Shown here: positions 46,058 to 55,698 of the stretch, piece after piece
Layout: each line of letters starts with the position of its first letter
Numbering within the stretch: the stretch's first letter is position 1
Assembly: GCA_016081115.2 (NCBI GenBank)
Contig: JABTTQ020001487.1
Span: 496,001-560,000 of the forward strand
DNA from: Rehmannia glutinosa
Lineage: Eukaryota > Streptophyta > Magnoliopsida > Lamiales > Orobanchaceae
Reading direction: 5' to 3'
Length of the DNA stretch: 64,000 nucleotides
The notes under the pieces: model-generated
The model's database searches: none
Told to the model about the DNA's origin: nothing
Seen by the model: the letters and a program-made list of their open reading frames with translations, nothing else
Translations under genes and position numbers: made by a program

Positions 46058-46529
46058 AGTTTTGTAAATTCATTTTAATAGTTTTAGAAATCCATCTAAG
46101 CTCTAATTTGTTGTGTCTATCACCCAGAATTTATAAAATTATCATATAATCTAATCAATATGAATTGTTCTCGGATTTATCAAGGCACAGGAACCAAACT
46201 GGGTCTTTTGATTTTAAAATTGGATATAGTCCATTACGACTATATTAGGCCCAACATGCTTCCGTAAAAAAAAATATCCATTAAAATTCATACCTTTCTT
46301 TGACCAAAACAACATCAGGTGAGATGGCTCGCAACACCACTAGTCAAAAAATTACTGCCCCTAGACCGTTTGACAAATAGTTCGCATTGTTCAACTTCAA
46401 CAAACAGGAAAGATGATCTACAAGATATACGACTCCTTCAGCAACTGCTCATCACAGTCTTGGTTCGTTTTCTACTCTACGCGTATAAGAAAATACTTAA
46501 AGGAATAAATTAATAGAACATTACGAACA
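46058..46529. other. Unidentified interior segment of the Mutator-like unit
   Basis: About 470 bp lie between the left TIR and the pararetroviral 3' end. A 64-codon frame (46319-46513) has no recognisable motif. This could be captured genomic DNA or part of the original transposon. Nothing more can be supported. Confidence 0.3.
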
Positions 46530-46762
46530 CATGTTGAAGCAAATAGCCTCTTTTTATTAAGATCTTGAAGAAATATTTATTACATTGGTAATCTTTTTTT
46601 GGGAGGAGAATACTTGTTTAGCCTGTCATATGTAAGGCTTGCACTCAAAAATACCTAAAAATTAAAAATTAGAACACTCAGATATTAAAAAAATTTACTC
46701 ACATTTTTATTCTTAAGAAAACTAAGGGAAATATTTGATGCCCTCAACTTCCTTCAATTCCT

Positions 46763-46841
46763 GCTATTTATAGAGTTAAGTCCGGATTTCAAAGGCGGAC
46801 TTCAAATCTTGTTCAAATGTAAGATGTCACTACTTACGTCA
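46763..46841 (-). promoter_or_regulatory. Pararetroviral promoter: as-1-like element and TATA box
   Basis: On the minus strand TGACGTAAGTAGTGAC (46841-46826) resembles the as-1 TGACG repeat of caulimovirus full-length promoters. About 50 bp downstream lies CTCTATAAATAGC (46775-46763). AATAAA motifs on the minus strand at 46711 and 46558 are candidate poly(A) signals downstream. The promoter would drive the pregenomic RNA in the intact virus. Whether it is active here cannot be told from sequence. Confidence 0.75.
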
Positions 46842-47074
46842 TACTCATGAAATATTTGGTTTGCGTGGTCCCCGAGGATAATGCGTCTTGTAACCTGGTC
46901 CCTTATCCGTTCCAGCTAATGGTCTTGCCGATCAGGTTTGGGCCGAAATCCTTTTCCAAACTCCAGTTCTTTCTGTTCGAGGCATGCCTGACAGATCCGA
47001 TTGATCCAACGGCCAACATGCTCCATGTTACAGAATTTCCGATAAGTTTCTTTGCTAACCAGAATCTTGTTCTC

Positions 47075-47629
47075 CTAGAGAATTCTTCTCTTTGTCTCAA
47101 AAAGTTCCTCTGCAAATCCTATTGTTGATCTTGTCATTGAATTTAGAAGGAAAGATCCATTGGCTGAATTTTGAAAGAACTTGAATGGATACTTGACTTT
47201 GTCCACTTTAGTGAGACAAACCCAAAGTCCCCATGCTCGCCTTGTAGAAGCTTCGTCTTCTGAGATCGCTCCTACTAATAATGGTACTTCTTCCGGTGAT
47301 GATGCCTTAATGTATTTTAAAGCATTTCCATCTGGTATTCTAAGTTTGATGAAATGAAAAGCTTCATTAAAGTCTTTCTTTGCTGGTTCGGGAGTTATAA
47401 TGATGAAATACAGTTCCAAAATATCTCCTCTGGCCAAATGTGGATTATTAGCCCAAGTTTCGTAAACTGCTTCCCCAATCCTTATCGGTAATTTTGAAAT
47501 TTTTGGGAATCCTGGTGACACAGTACGTATTAAAGCTAAAGCTCCAAAAGTATACCATTTTTGTACTTCATTTAGATGACTTTCTGGTTTCATCCAAACT
47601 CTTGGATATTTACCTGAGATATCACCCAT
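47075..47629 (-). pseudogene. Pararetroviral 3' ORF in the transactivator position
   Basis: The 184-codon open frame starts MGDISGKYPRVWMKPE and lies between RNase H and the promoter. In Cavemovirus- and Solendovirus-type genomes this position holds the inclusion-body/translation transactivator protein. I see no motif that proves that identity. The N-terminal border to upstream sequence is broken, so this is a fragment or a shortened protein. Function is assigned by position only. Confidence 0.5.
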
Positions 47630-48169
47630 TGTTTTTCTGGGTTAATACCTCTTCTTGTAATCAATTTATTCCATTATCTTTGATTAACCTGCATTGGGGA
47701 AATTTTACTCTCGTCAGTTTGAACCTTAGATTTTCCTGTCTTTTAACGCTCCCTCTTTAACCCCAGAGGTGCTGGGTTGACTTGAAGACTCTGGTTGTGA
47801 CACCGGAGCTTCAACATTCATTACAATTTGTACACTGTTGGGGATGCATCACTTACAACACTTGTGATTATGGTATTTGAATCCATAACCTCCGGGTTAG
47901 AGCCCCATTCTCTAATCTCCCTTCTTTGCATCGTAAGCGATGCGGCCTGGAGGAGAGGCCCTTGCAATGCTAAGAACAATTGTCCTTGAGAGAACTGGCA
48001 TGCTCGTGTTTAACTAGAAATGGATTTCTGGTCAGCCTGTTGAAGTCGTCCAACAATTTCTGCATTAAGATATAATGTCCCAAAATCTCGTTCTAGACTC
48101 TCCAGGTTTTCCCTGAGATGTCTTACTCATTTAAGGACCTCGTCAGCAACGCGTCCTCCCATCTCGTGT

Positions 48170-49750
48170 CAAAAAATCTGCAAGAACATTTTCATGAGAT
48201 TTTATAATGACAATATCATAATCATAATATTGACATTCAGCTTGCCATCTAAGTAATCTAGCTTTTTCTCATTTTGATTCAATTTTATTTTTCAGAAAAG
48301 CCTTGACACTTGAATTATCAATTTTAAAGTAAATGTTTTAGCCAGTAAAAATAGAGGCCAATTTTTGAAAGCCTTTCTGACTACAAAGAATTCTTTCTCG
48401 TTTGATATGCCACCGATTTTCTTCACTAGGTGTAAATAAACCACTGTAATATATGCATGGCACTTCTCCATTCGGTGTGGCCTTCGGAAGAACTGCTGCC
48501 CACCAATCATCACTAGTGTATGAATATAGAACTAGTTCATCCTCGTCCTGTGGAATTGCAAGTTTCGGAAGCTTTTAACAAACTTCCTTGAGCTGCTTGA
48601 TTCCTTCTTGGTGTTCATCTTCCCATTTAAATATAACATCTTTTTTGAGTAATGGGCTAAACACCTTCCTGTAATGTGCCAGATTGTTTATGAACATTCC
48701 AGCAAAATTAACAACTCCAAAAAAACTTTGAAGTTATTTCTTGTCTTTGAGAATATCTGGAAATCCTTGTATTTTCTCCACAGTATGGCTTTGTAGGATG
48801 ATTACGGATTCGTCAATTTCAATTCTGAGGAATTCAATCTGTCTCGTAGGAATTACCGTCTTCTTTTCTGAAAGCACTAATCCTTCCTTGTACCAAACAT
48901 CTGAAAATATTTCCAAATGTTTAAGATGCCCCTTCATATTCTTTGATGCGATAAGAATATCATTGATACACACGAACATGAAACTGAAATAGTCTTTAAA
49001 GAGATTATCCATCTTCCTTTGATATATCTGGGGTGCGTTAGCCAATCCCATAGGCATCACGTTCCAGTCCTTGTGGTGTAGAGAAAGCTGTAAACTTCTT
49101 ACTTTCTTCCTCCATCTTAATCTGGTAGAATCCAGACATACAATCGAACTTTGAGAATATCTTGGCACCTTTGATACAGTTAACAAAATGTTCTCTGCTT
49201 GGGATATAGTATTCGTCGAACTCCAAAATGTTATTAATCCATTAGTAATTAATAAAAAGTCTTGGCTTTCCTCTTTTAATTTCTCCATGATTCCTGACTA
49301 AGAATCCCGGACTGCTATATGGAGAAACACCTGGTGAAATTAACTTAAGGTCAAGATGTTCCTTAAGTATTTTCTGCATATCCTCACAATCCCCCTGGTT
49401 CATAAGGATTGGTTTGAATCTCACGAACACGTATTTCTTCCCTAGTTTGACCTTCAAAGATGCTTTGAGCTCGTTCTTATCCCACCATGCCAAATGATTT
49501 TCATTGTAATTCCTTTGGATCTTCTTCTTGACATTCTCGACTGATATTTGTTCTTCTATGGTAACATCACTCTGTAGATTCTCCATTAGGCTCATCCTCA
49601 AATCTGCAATAGCCTCTGGAGGTATTCGTTCTTCTCCTTGTATTTTGAATGAATAAAAATTATTATCCCATAATTTTGTATCTTTCTGTTTTGAACCAAA
49701 TTGTCTAAAGGATAATAATATTTTACCAAATTTTCTTCGATCCGCCATTT
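48170..49750 (-). pseudogene. Pararetroviral reverse transcriptase and RNase H, broken
   Basis: RT signatures on the minus strand include SPYSSPGFLV and KPRLFINY (near 49270), KFDCMSGFYQIKM (near 49130) and MPMGLANAPQIYQ (near 49040). The catalytic box near 48965 reads FVCINDIL, with the first Asp of the usual pair changed to Asn. A stop follows the LFINY block, and the frame shifts near 49070. RNase H continues to about 48170 with SYTSDDWWAAVL, YYSGLFTPSE and WHIKREKEFF in other frames. The polymerase is inactive as read. Confidence 0.85.
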
Positions 49751-49899
49751 AAGTTTGGATTCATCACCATGCTTGCTGCAAAAAGTGATAGGCATTTTGC
49801 GATAAAATGCTTTCCGCGGTCTCTGGACAATAATCTTATGATCACATAATGTTTGGAAAATAAGTCTTCTTGTCTCATTCTCCTGTGTAAATTGCTTGA

Positions 49900-50230
49900 A
49901 TGTTTGTAGGAAATTGTTTCCTAGCAAAACATCTGCTCCTATATCATGGAAATAGATTGGTGGCGTCTTTACTTTGTACAATGGGGTACCGCATGCGCCT
50001 CCGATAATGATTTTTGCTTGTTTAATTCCTCGATTAAGGATAAGAATCCTTTTAGAGAAATCCCTTTCTGTAATAGCTGGTAAATCTTCTTCAATTGCTT
50101 TAGGAAACACATCGAGCTTTGCAGTACATATTCTGGCACCCGAATCAATATCGGCGGTAAAATATTCGGCATTGTATTCAGCATATAACATTCTGATAGA
50201 AATATAAATGGAGAATGGACTAGTGGTCAT
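49900..50230 (-). pseudogene. Pararetroviral aspartic protease
   Basis: The motif ADIDSGARICTAK lies near 50160-50120, and the downstream ADVLLGNNFL (near 49940-49915) matches the second conserved block of caulimovirid proteases. It is part of a 210-codon open frame (50230-49598) that runs towards RT. It would cut the coat and polymerase precursors. The D-S-G active site is kept. Confidence 0.8.
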
Positions 50231-50274
50231 CTGATTTTATATCTTTTATCAGCCACTGTATACTCCGTTCCATC

Positions 50275-51023
50275 TTAAAATCTTTCCCAAGGTTTATGAT
50301 CCTCATGAAATTCAATTCTCAGTATTAATTGCTCAGGGATTTTTTCTGTCGTCCCTGTAATAGTTAGCTCAATTTTACCCATTTTTAGGCTTCCTTGATA
50401 CCTTCCAACTATAGGTTGTTGGAGATAATGTAGAACATCACAAGAAAAGATATTATCCTTTTGAGTGATGTCAAATATTACTTCAACTTCTCTACATCCT
50501 TCTAGACATTTCAGCTCTCCTTTTGTTTTGAAAATATCTGGAATTTGTTGAACTGTACTCGGTCTTTTTCTTCCCAATGGCTACTGCTAATCATTCTTTC
50601 TTGTTGGAAAGACATCCTTCTTGGCTCAACTCTGAGACTTCGACTTTTGTTGAAGACTGGTTGATCTTGAATTTTTATATCAATCTCCTTTATAGTTGGA
50701 GACTTGATAAGTTTTGGTAAAACCACACTGGCAAAGTCCTCAATGATTCTTGGGACTTCAATAAATTCCTTTCTCAGGAATACTTCTAAATGATGTATAT
50801 TCGAGAGTGGATAGGAAATCTTGTATGTGATCGAGTAAGGTCTATTTTCTTCTTTCATCAAATCAACTCTTTTGAAGTCTTGATGAAGAGTTAAGGCTCT
50901 GTTGAAGTCTCGATCTCCCAAATTGTATGCAATTCTAGGATAGACATTAAATGCCAATTTTTCTGCATACAAATTCCCTGTGGTTGCTACAATGCATGAA
51001 TCCTTGAGATTTGAAATTCGCAT
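50275..51023 (-). pseudogene. Pararetroviral movement-protein (30K-type) region
   Basis: The open frame 51023-50511 carries the 30K-superfamily pattern: a G-N-L start, K-L-A-F-N-V-Y-P-R, a D-x-x-F-x-x-A-L-T-L block and a Y-K-I-S-Y-P-L-S-N block. Movement proteins open plasmodesmata for cell-to-cell spread. Frame 50577-50275 continues the same polyprotein in another phase. The region lies downstream of the coat zinc knuckle and upstream of the protease. Confidence 0.7.
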
Positions 51024-51414
51024 ATCAAAGATAGCAAGGTTAGTGGCGAATCAATTTCTTCTGTGAATGTTACTTTATAATAACTCTTATGGATCCAATG
51101 TGAATCCATGAGAGTGTGTTTGCAACTTCCCTATTGACTCTGCTTTTGATCTCATGAACATCACGATAAGGGACCAACTACATCTCTTATGAGAAACCGT
51201 AGTGTGAGATAGGAATCCTGACATATTTTCTTTTTCACTTTGATTCTTAACTAGATTCACTCCCATCGTCATAATAGATATCTTCTTCATAGATGCTTTC
51301 ATCTGAGGGTAGATCCTCAAATTGATACACATGTATCAGATCTTAATAATAGACTGCTTCTTTAAATTCTAGTGTAGCTTCGAACTATCTAATTCCTCGA
51401 TTTTGATTTTCTGG

Positions 51415-52644
51415 GCAATCAGTTGAGATATGCCCTCTTGCTCCGCATGTCCAACAATTACAATCTTTGAAACTTTCATTAGCTCGGGTATGAGATCGTC
51501 TGAAAGTTTTTCTTCTCGGGGTTCTGCTGGTACTTCCTTGATTAGAACCTGATGACGAGGCTCTACTCCTGTTGGGAACTGGTCTTTGCCCTGATTTGTA
51601 ACTTCGGGCCTTTTATTTTAACCAAAACCTTCTAGGTCTCCGTGAAGTCCTACTCCTTTGGCAGCTACTTCCACGACTATATGGATAATTTCTCTCCTTT
51701 GTTTTCTTATGCCTCTATGGTCGACCGCCAACGACAGTTGGAATGTCATCGTCTACGCAACATAGATGAACTGTTTTGGCAATTCCTCGTAATCTCTCCT
51801 TGTAGTAGAATCTCCACCATGAGGCATTGGTTCATCTCCAAGATGACAACCTGAACTTTCTACAATGTTGGGATTTGCTGGTGGTGGTGGATGTGGTCTT
51901 CCATGTTGGTCATTAGTAACCAAAGCTTATCCATCTCCTGCGTCCATCTTTAAGTCTACAATTCCTAATCCCGCAATGGATTCTGCAAGGTCATGTAGAT
52001 CTTTAAGATTAATCTTCTCCATAACCATCACCTCTGGTTTGTGACGGGTTTTATTTTGATAATAGCGATAAACTGTTCATCATCTGTCATTTTTCGTACA
52101 ACTTCGGTTGGTTTCCCATTTTGGTATAAATAGGGTACTGTTCCGAAATCAATACGTTTGTTTCCTCCGGATGAACATGGTCTGTCCTCTAGATTCTTGA
52201 CTCCTTTTGTGAATATCATGAAGGATTTCAAGAGTTTTCTTCTGATATTTCACCATCTTCTTAATCTGGTTTTGGATCTGATGAACTTGTGTAGGTGGAT
52301 GATTATGGTGATTGCCATAATTCTGCACCGTCTTCTTAACCTCTCTAAGATCTTTTGAGAACTTAGATGTGTCTGGAAGTATCTCGTTCCATTCTTGTAC
52401 TCCACCATTAATCATTATTTTGATGGGCATTTTCATGGACTGCTTCCTGACGATTCATTAGATCAACATATAATATCGGATTTATTATAAGGAAACTCAG
52501 ATAATATGCCACTAGTCTATTGCAGTGTCTCAAGGTTTTCCTATCGGCTCCTGCAAGTTCCTTTTCAACATATTGATTGTTCCAATATGTGCATACATCG
52601 TCAAAATTTGACAATATGACATGTAAGGTAGACATCTTAGACAA
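51415..52644 (-). pseudogene. Pararetroviral coat-protein region with zinc knuckle
   Basis: The region starts about 95 bp after the primer site (ATG at 52644). Open pieces lie at 52644-52408 and 52436-52149, the second with a Gln/Lys-rich coiled coil. Near its end, 51462-51415 encodes CNCWTCGARGHISTDC, the CCHC knuckle of caulimovirid coat proteins, which binds the packaged RNA. Sequence between 52100 and 51500 is in several frames. The identification rests on the knuckle and position. Confidence 0.7.
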
Positions 52645-52739
52645 TTGTCCAGATCCATTTTCTTGGAGAAAATTCTCCTCACCAATTGTTAATTACATAA
52701 ATATAATATATATAACTAAAAGTTCTTAATAAACCTAGA

Positions 52740-52750
52740 CTCTGATACCA
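52740..52750 (-). other. Pararetroviral primer site (initiator tRNA-Met)
   Basis: CTCTGATACCA on the plus strand reads TGGTATCAGAG on the minus strand, complementary to the initiator tRNA-Met 3' end. It marks the start of minus-strand synthesis in Caulimoviridae. It lies within about 10 bp of the end of recognisable viral sequence. Confidence 0.85.
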
Positions 52751-52871
52751 ATTTTATGGATCGCAAAACCCGATTGGAGTAAATGTAGGAAATACAATAA
52801 TTTTATAACTTGGGAGGTAAAATGCAATGATTTTAAAGTTTAGATGGGAGACTAGAAACAACATACATGTT

Positions 52872-53004
52872 TATAGGGGTAAACCTGGTATTTTAGGTGA
52901 AGTGCAATATTTTACAAGGTTGAGGAGGTAAAGTATACCATTTTAAAGTTGGGAGGCATAGCGTAAAATTCGTTTTAGTTTGGGGGGTCCACGTTATTTA
53001 CCCC
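52872..53004 (-). repeat. Right terminal inverted repeat
   Basis: Reverse complement starts GGGGTAAATAACGTGG; pairs with 45924-46057. It is followed directly by the target duplication TTATTTATA (53005-53013). Confidence 0.65.
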
Positions 53005-53013
53005 TTATTTATA

Positions 53014-53640
53014 ATTTATTGCAATAGTAGTATTGATTTTTTGCTTCTTTACTTTTATAGTTGTTCAAATGATAAATACTCAAACAATCAAATGTCATTG
53101 TTGGGAAATAACTTAACAATTGTTTTGTTTACCTATTGTTTAGTTATAATTTATAGCATTGTTAATACAAATTTCTCGGCATCAATTTTTTTATTGTTAC
53201 TTCAGTTTTACAAAACTGTCTCTTAATCATATTAGATTTGCTTTTTTGGATTATATTTGTAACCGTGCATTTTTTTGGATTATAATTTTGTTTAGCACTT
53301 ATTTTTTATTGCTATTTCAGTTTTATAACTTGCTCGTTAGTACATCATGCTTGCATGTTTATGACTTAATAAATAACATATGGTTCAAACATAAAAAATA
53401 AACAAACATTCCAATATCTTTGTTGGGATTACCAATAGTAGCACTAAGAAATAAAAACATAACAAATATCCATGATCGTTTACATGTCTGTCAAACCAAA
53501 TATCCTATGAAAGTAACACCAAAATAACCAAAAAACATTGTTTCAAAAAAACCAATAATTACACTTTTTGGCCATTTGAGGAGGCGACAAATTTCTTTCT
53601 TCCCACCACAAAATATTTTTGAATTTTCAATGTTCTTTTC
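53014..53640. other. AT-rich noncoding sequence
   Basis: Pyrimidine-rich, AT-rich DNA with two imperfect copies of TTTTTATTG(C/T)TA(C/T)TTCAGTTTTA (near 53188 and 53305). It could be intron or intergenic DNA that hosted the Mutator-like unit. No gene is supported. Confidence 0.4.
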
Positions 53641-53649
53641 TTTCAATTC

Positions 53650-53930
53650 ATTAATATTATCAAGGACAATAGCCGAGCATTACTTTAATCTCAAAGACGC
53701 AGTTTGAGACAAGTTATCCTTCTGAAGCCTGCTATTCCAGTTTCGAGTTCCACCCCCATATAGGTCCCCATATGGCGCATCACAAACATGCCACAATCAA
53801 CCTTGTTTTCATCTTCCTGCCTTGGGATTGCCAGTCTTGCAATTGATGATTGTTCAAATGATAAACCATGACTCGTACAATTCTTCGACTTACAATTATA
53901 GCGCAAAGAGATCATGCTACAAAATAAGGG
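53650..53930 (-). pseudogene. Ulp1-type SUMO protease C-terminal fragment
   Basis: Minus-strand frame 53915-53691 contains KVDCGMFVMRHMGTYMG. The D-C-G-x-F-V-x-R-x-M pattern is the Cys-containing block of Ulp1 C48 proteases, which in plants occur both as SUMO proteases and as passengers in Mutator-like elements. Only this last block is present; the His and Asp of the triad are missing. A remnant of a transposon-borne Ulp1-like gene is more likely than a host gene. Confidence 0.55.
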
Positions 53931-54154
53931 TAAAAAATATTAATTAACAGAAAAACGGATCCGTTTTGACTAAAAGTTATAAGCAAAAAATCTTTTACTA
54001 AACAATCAATGCCAACTTTAAAGATATATTATATGCAAACAAAGCAAGAAATATGAATTATCAATGCAAAAATCTAATACCACTAAACAAATTCATATAA
54101 GCAAACTTATATAGTTGAAAACATGAATTCATTCAAACATTAGAGAATATTACT

Positions 54155-54890
54155 TTATATAATGAAAAGGAAGACACAAGTACTATTAAAGCATAAAAAA
54201 GCATAAATCTACTACTAAAGAAGCAATACCAACATTATATAAGCCACCTCATATATAACAATAAATAATGTCAAATAAAAACATTTAGGGTTATTAAACC
54301 ACAGCATTAACACTTTTTAAAACACATGAAAACCAAAAAAGAAAAATTAAAAAAACGCACAACATCAAATATACAATGAAAACAAAAAAACATGTACTAT
54401 CAGAGCATAAATCTAGTACTAAAAAAGCAATTCCAACTTCATATAAGCAACCTCATATAAAATTGAGAAAACACTAAAAAGAAGAGGCACATAATCCAAA
54501 CAGCTTCTTATAACAAAACACCACGTAACCATAAAAAAACAAATACCTAACATCAAATATACAATGAAAGCAAAAACATGTACTATTGAAGCATAAGAAA
54601 GTACTAAGAAAGCAATCCCTTCTTCATACAAGCAACCTCATTGAAAATTCAGAATACAGTAAAAAGAATAAGCACCAAAGACACGAAACTTCAAATAACA
54701 AAACACCAGATAACCAGAAAAAAAACTAAAAAATGCTCAACACCAAATATACAATGAAAGCAATAACATGTACTATTAAAGGCATAATTTCAGCACTAAG
54801 AAAGCAATCCCAACTTCATATACGCAACCTCATGTAGAATTCATAAAACACAAAATAAGATGCACAGAAGGCAGGAAAAATCATATAAAC
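54155..54890. repeat. Tandem array, about 187-bp period, 3-4 copies
   Basis: The words CATCAAATATACAATGAAA, ACATGTACTAT and AAAGCAATCCCAACTTCATA recur with spacing of 187-189 bp (54389, 54578, 54767 for the second word); a more diverged copy starts near 54172. Highly A-rich and noncoding. The copies have diverged, so it is not a recent satellite. Confidence 0.85.
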
Positions 54891-54982
54891 AAATCATTAT
54901 CCTTCTCATGCCCACTTTTGCAAAATACATACTTGGGGTTTCAGAACAATATTATCTTATGAAATGAAACTAGATTTCTATT

Positions 54983-55578
54983 TGTTGACGTGCGTTTTGG
55001 TCAACAAGCAGAAATACGTAAAAGGTTTAACACGTGGAAATGAAAACGTGCGTAACGTATGTTTATTTCTGGCTAATCATGCCTTTTTTGTATTTTGCCG
55101 AGCCGGAATATTGGGGTCGGTCTTTTTATCCTTTCTTACTTTCTACCTCCTTTTTTCTCTTTTCTTGTCAGCCTTTTTATACCCCTTTTGAGTAAGTGGG
55201 TTTCCAATAGTCATCTTTGCACTAACTATTCATTAATTAATAAAATAGCAAAAAGGGCGACACATGTCCCTCTATAGTTGTGCGTGTCAGTCAAATTTGC
55301 CACTTGTCGACTTCTCTTCATAATTCTCTGACATGTGGTAGCTTCTGATACCGATAAAGTACCAAGCATGGGCGTGTGATTATTTTTACGAGGTTGTCGC
55401 GCGTGTGTTTCATATTGAAATCTGGGCTCGGGGCTCGGGGCTCGGCGGCCGTGTTGTGGTTGAGCTCGGTAGCAGTTGGGCTCGGTAGCCGGCGAGCCTA
55501 ATTCGTGACGTGTCGTCGTACGTTATTGTTGACGTCACTCGCGGGTCGCCTACTCGGAAATGTGTTTTACTGATGACA
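54983..55578 (+). repeat. Tat element 5' LTR
   Basis: It starts TGTTGACGTGCG and ends TGATGACA, about 596 bp, just before the PBS. It has a GC-rich part with repeats of GGGGCTCG (55423-55441) and GCTCGGTAGC. A TATA-like TTTTTATACCCC is at about 55171. The borders are inferred from TG...CA and the PBS, because the partner LTR is outside the window. Confidence 0.65.
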
Positions 55579-55585
55579 TGGATTT

Positions 55586-55603
55586 TGGCGCTAGAGGAAG
55601 GGG
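55586..55603 (+). other. Tat element primer-binding site
   Basis: TGGCGCTAGAGGAAGGGG follows the LTR by 7 bp. TGGCGCTAGA-type sites are common in Tat elements. The priming tRNA is not assigned here. Confidence 0.7.
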
Positions 55604-55698
55604 GGCCCGTATTGGTCCAGTCCGAATTCCAGTCAAAAAAGTAAGTGAAACAAAAACAAGGAAAAATTTGATACTGAACCTTTTGATAAGGGAAGAAA

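Larger units (their letters stand above)
46530..52755 (-). mobile_element. Endogenous pararetrovirus (Caulimoviridae), near unit length, decayed
   Basis: On the minus strand the order is: tRNA-Met primer site, coat-protein region with zinc knuckle, movement-protein region, aspartic protease, RT, RNase H, a further ORF, then promoter and poly(A)-type signals. A coat region upstream of a movement domain, followed by a polymerase, is the order of the Cavemovirus/Solendovirus side of the family, not the badna/petu order. The linear copy starts at the primer site and ends after the promoter, as if a circular genome had been opened at the primer-site gap. No integrase is present, as expected for this family. 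Every ORF carries stops or frameshifts. Confidence 0.85.
45924..53004. mobile_element. Mutator-like unit enclosing an endogenous pararetrovirus
   Basis: The termini are GAGATAAAT... on the left and, on the other strand, GGGGTAAAT... on the right. About 133 bp at each end (45924-46057 and 52872-53004) align as inverted repeats, with shared words such as CCAAACT, TATGCCTCC / CTTTACCTCC and CCCCTGTA / CCCCTATA. A near-perfect 9-bp direct repeat flanks them. No transposase is encoded inside. The interior is mostly minus-strand pararetroviral sequence plus 450 bp of unidentified DNA. The Mutator assignment is inference from terminus, TIR length and 9-bp duplication. Confidence 0.6.

Noticed and set aside
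47494..47760. Plus-strand ORF of 88 codons across the viral 3' region
   Set aside because: It is a shadow of the minus-strand viral ORF 47629-47075.
45924..53004. hAT element (8-bp duplication TATTTATA is perfect)
   Set aside because: The perfect 8-bp match would need the right end moved by one base so that the terminus starts A-GGGG. The G(A/G)G(A/G)TAAAT start and the long terminal repeats fit Mutator better. hAT is not fully excluded.
53691..53915. Ulp1-like fragment as a real host SUMO protease gene
   Set aside because: Only the Cys block is present, the other catalytic residues are missing, and the setting is transposon DNA.
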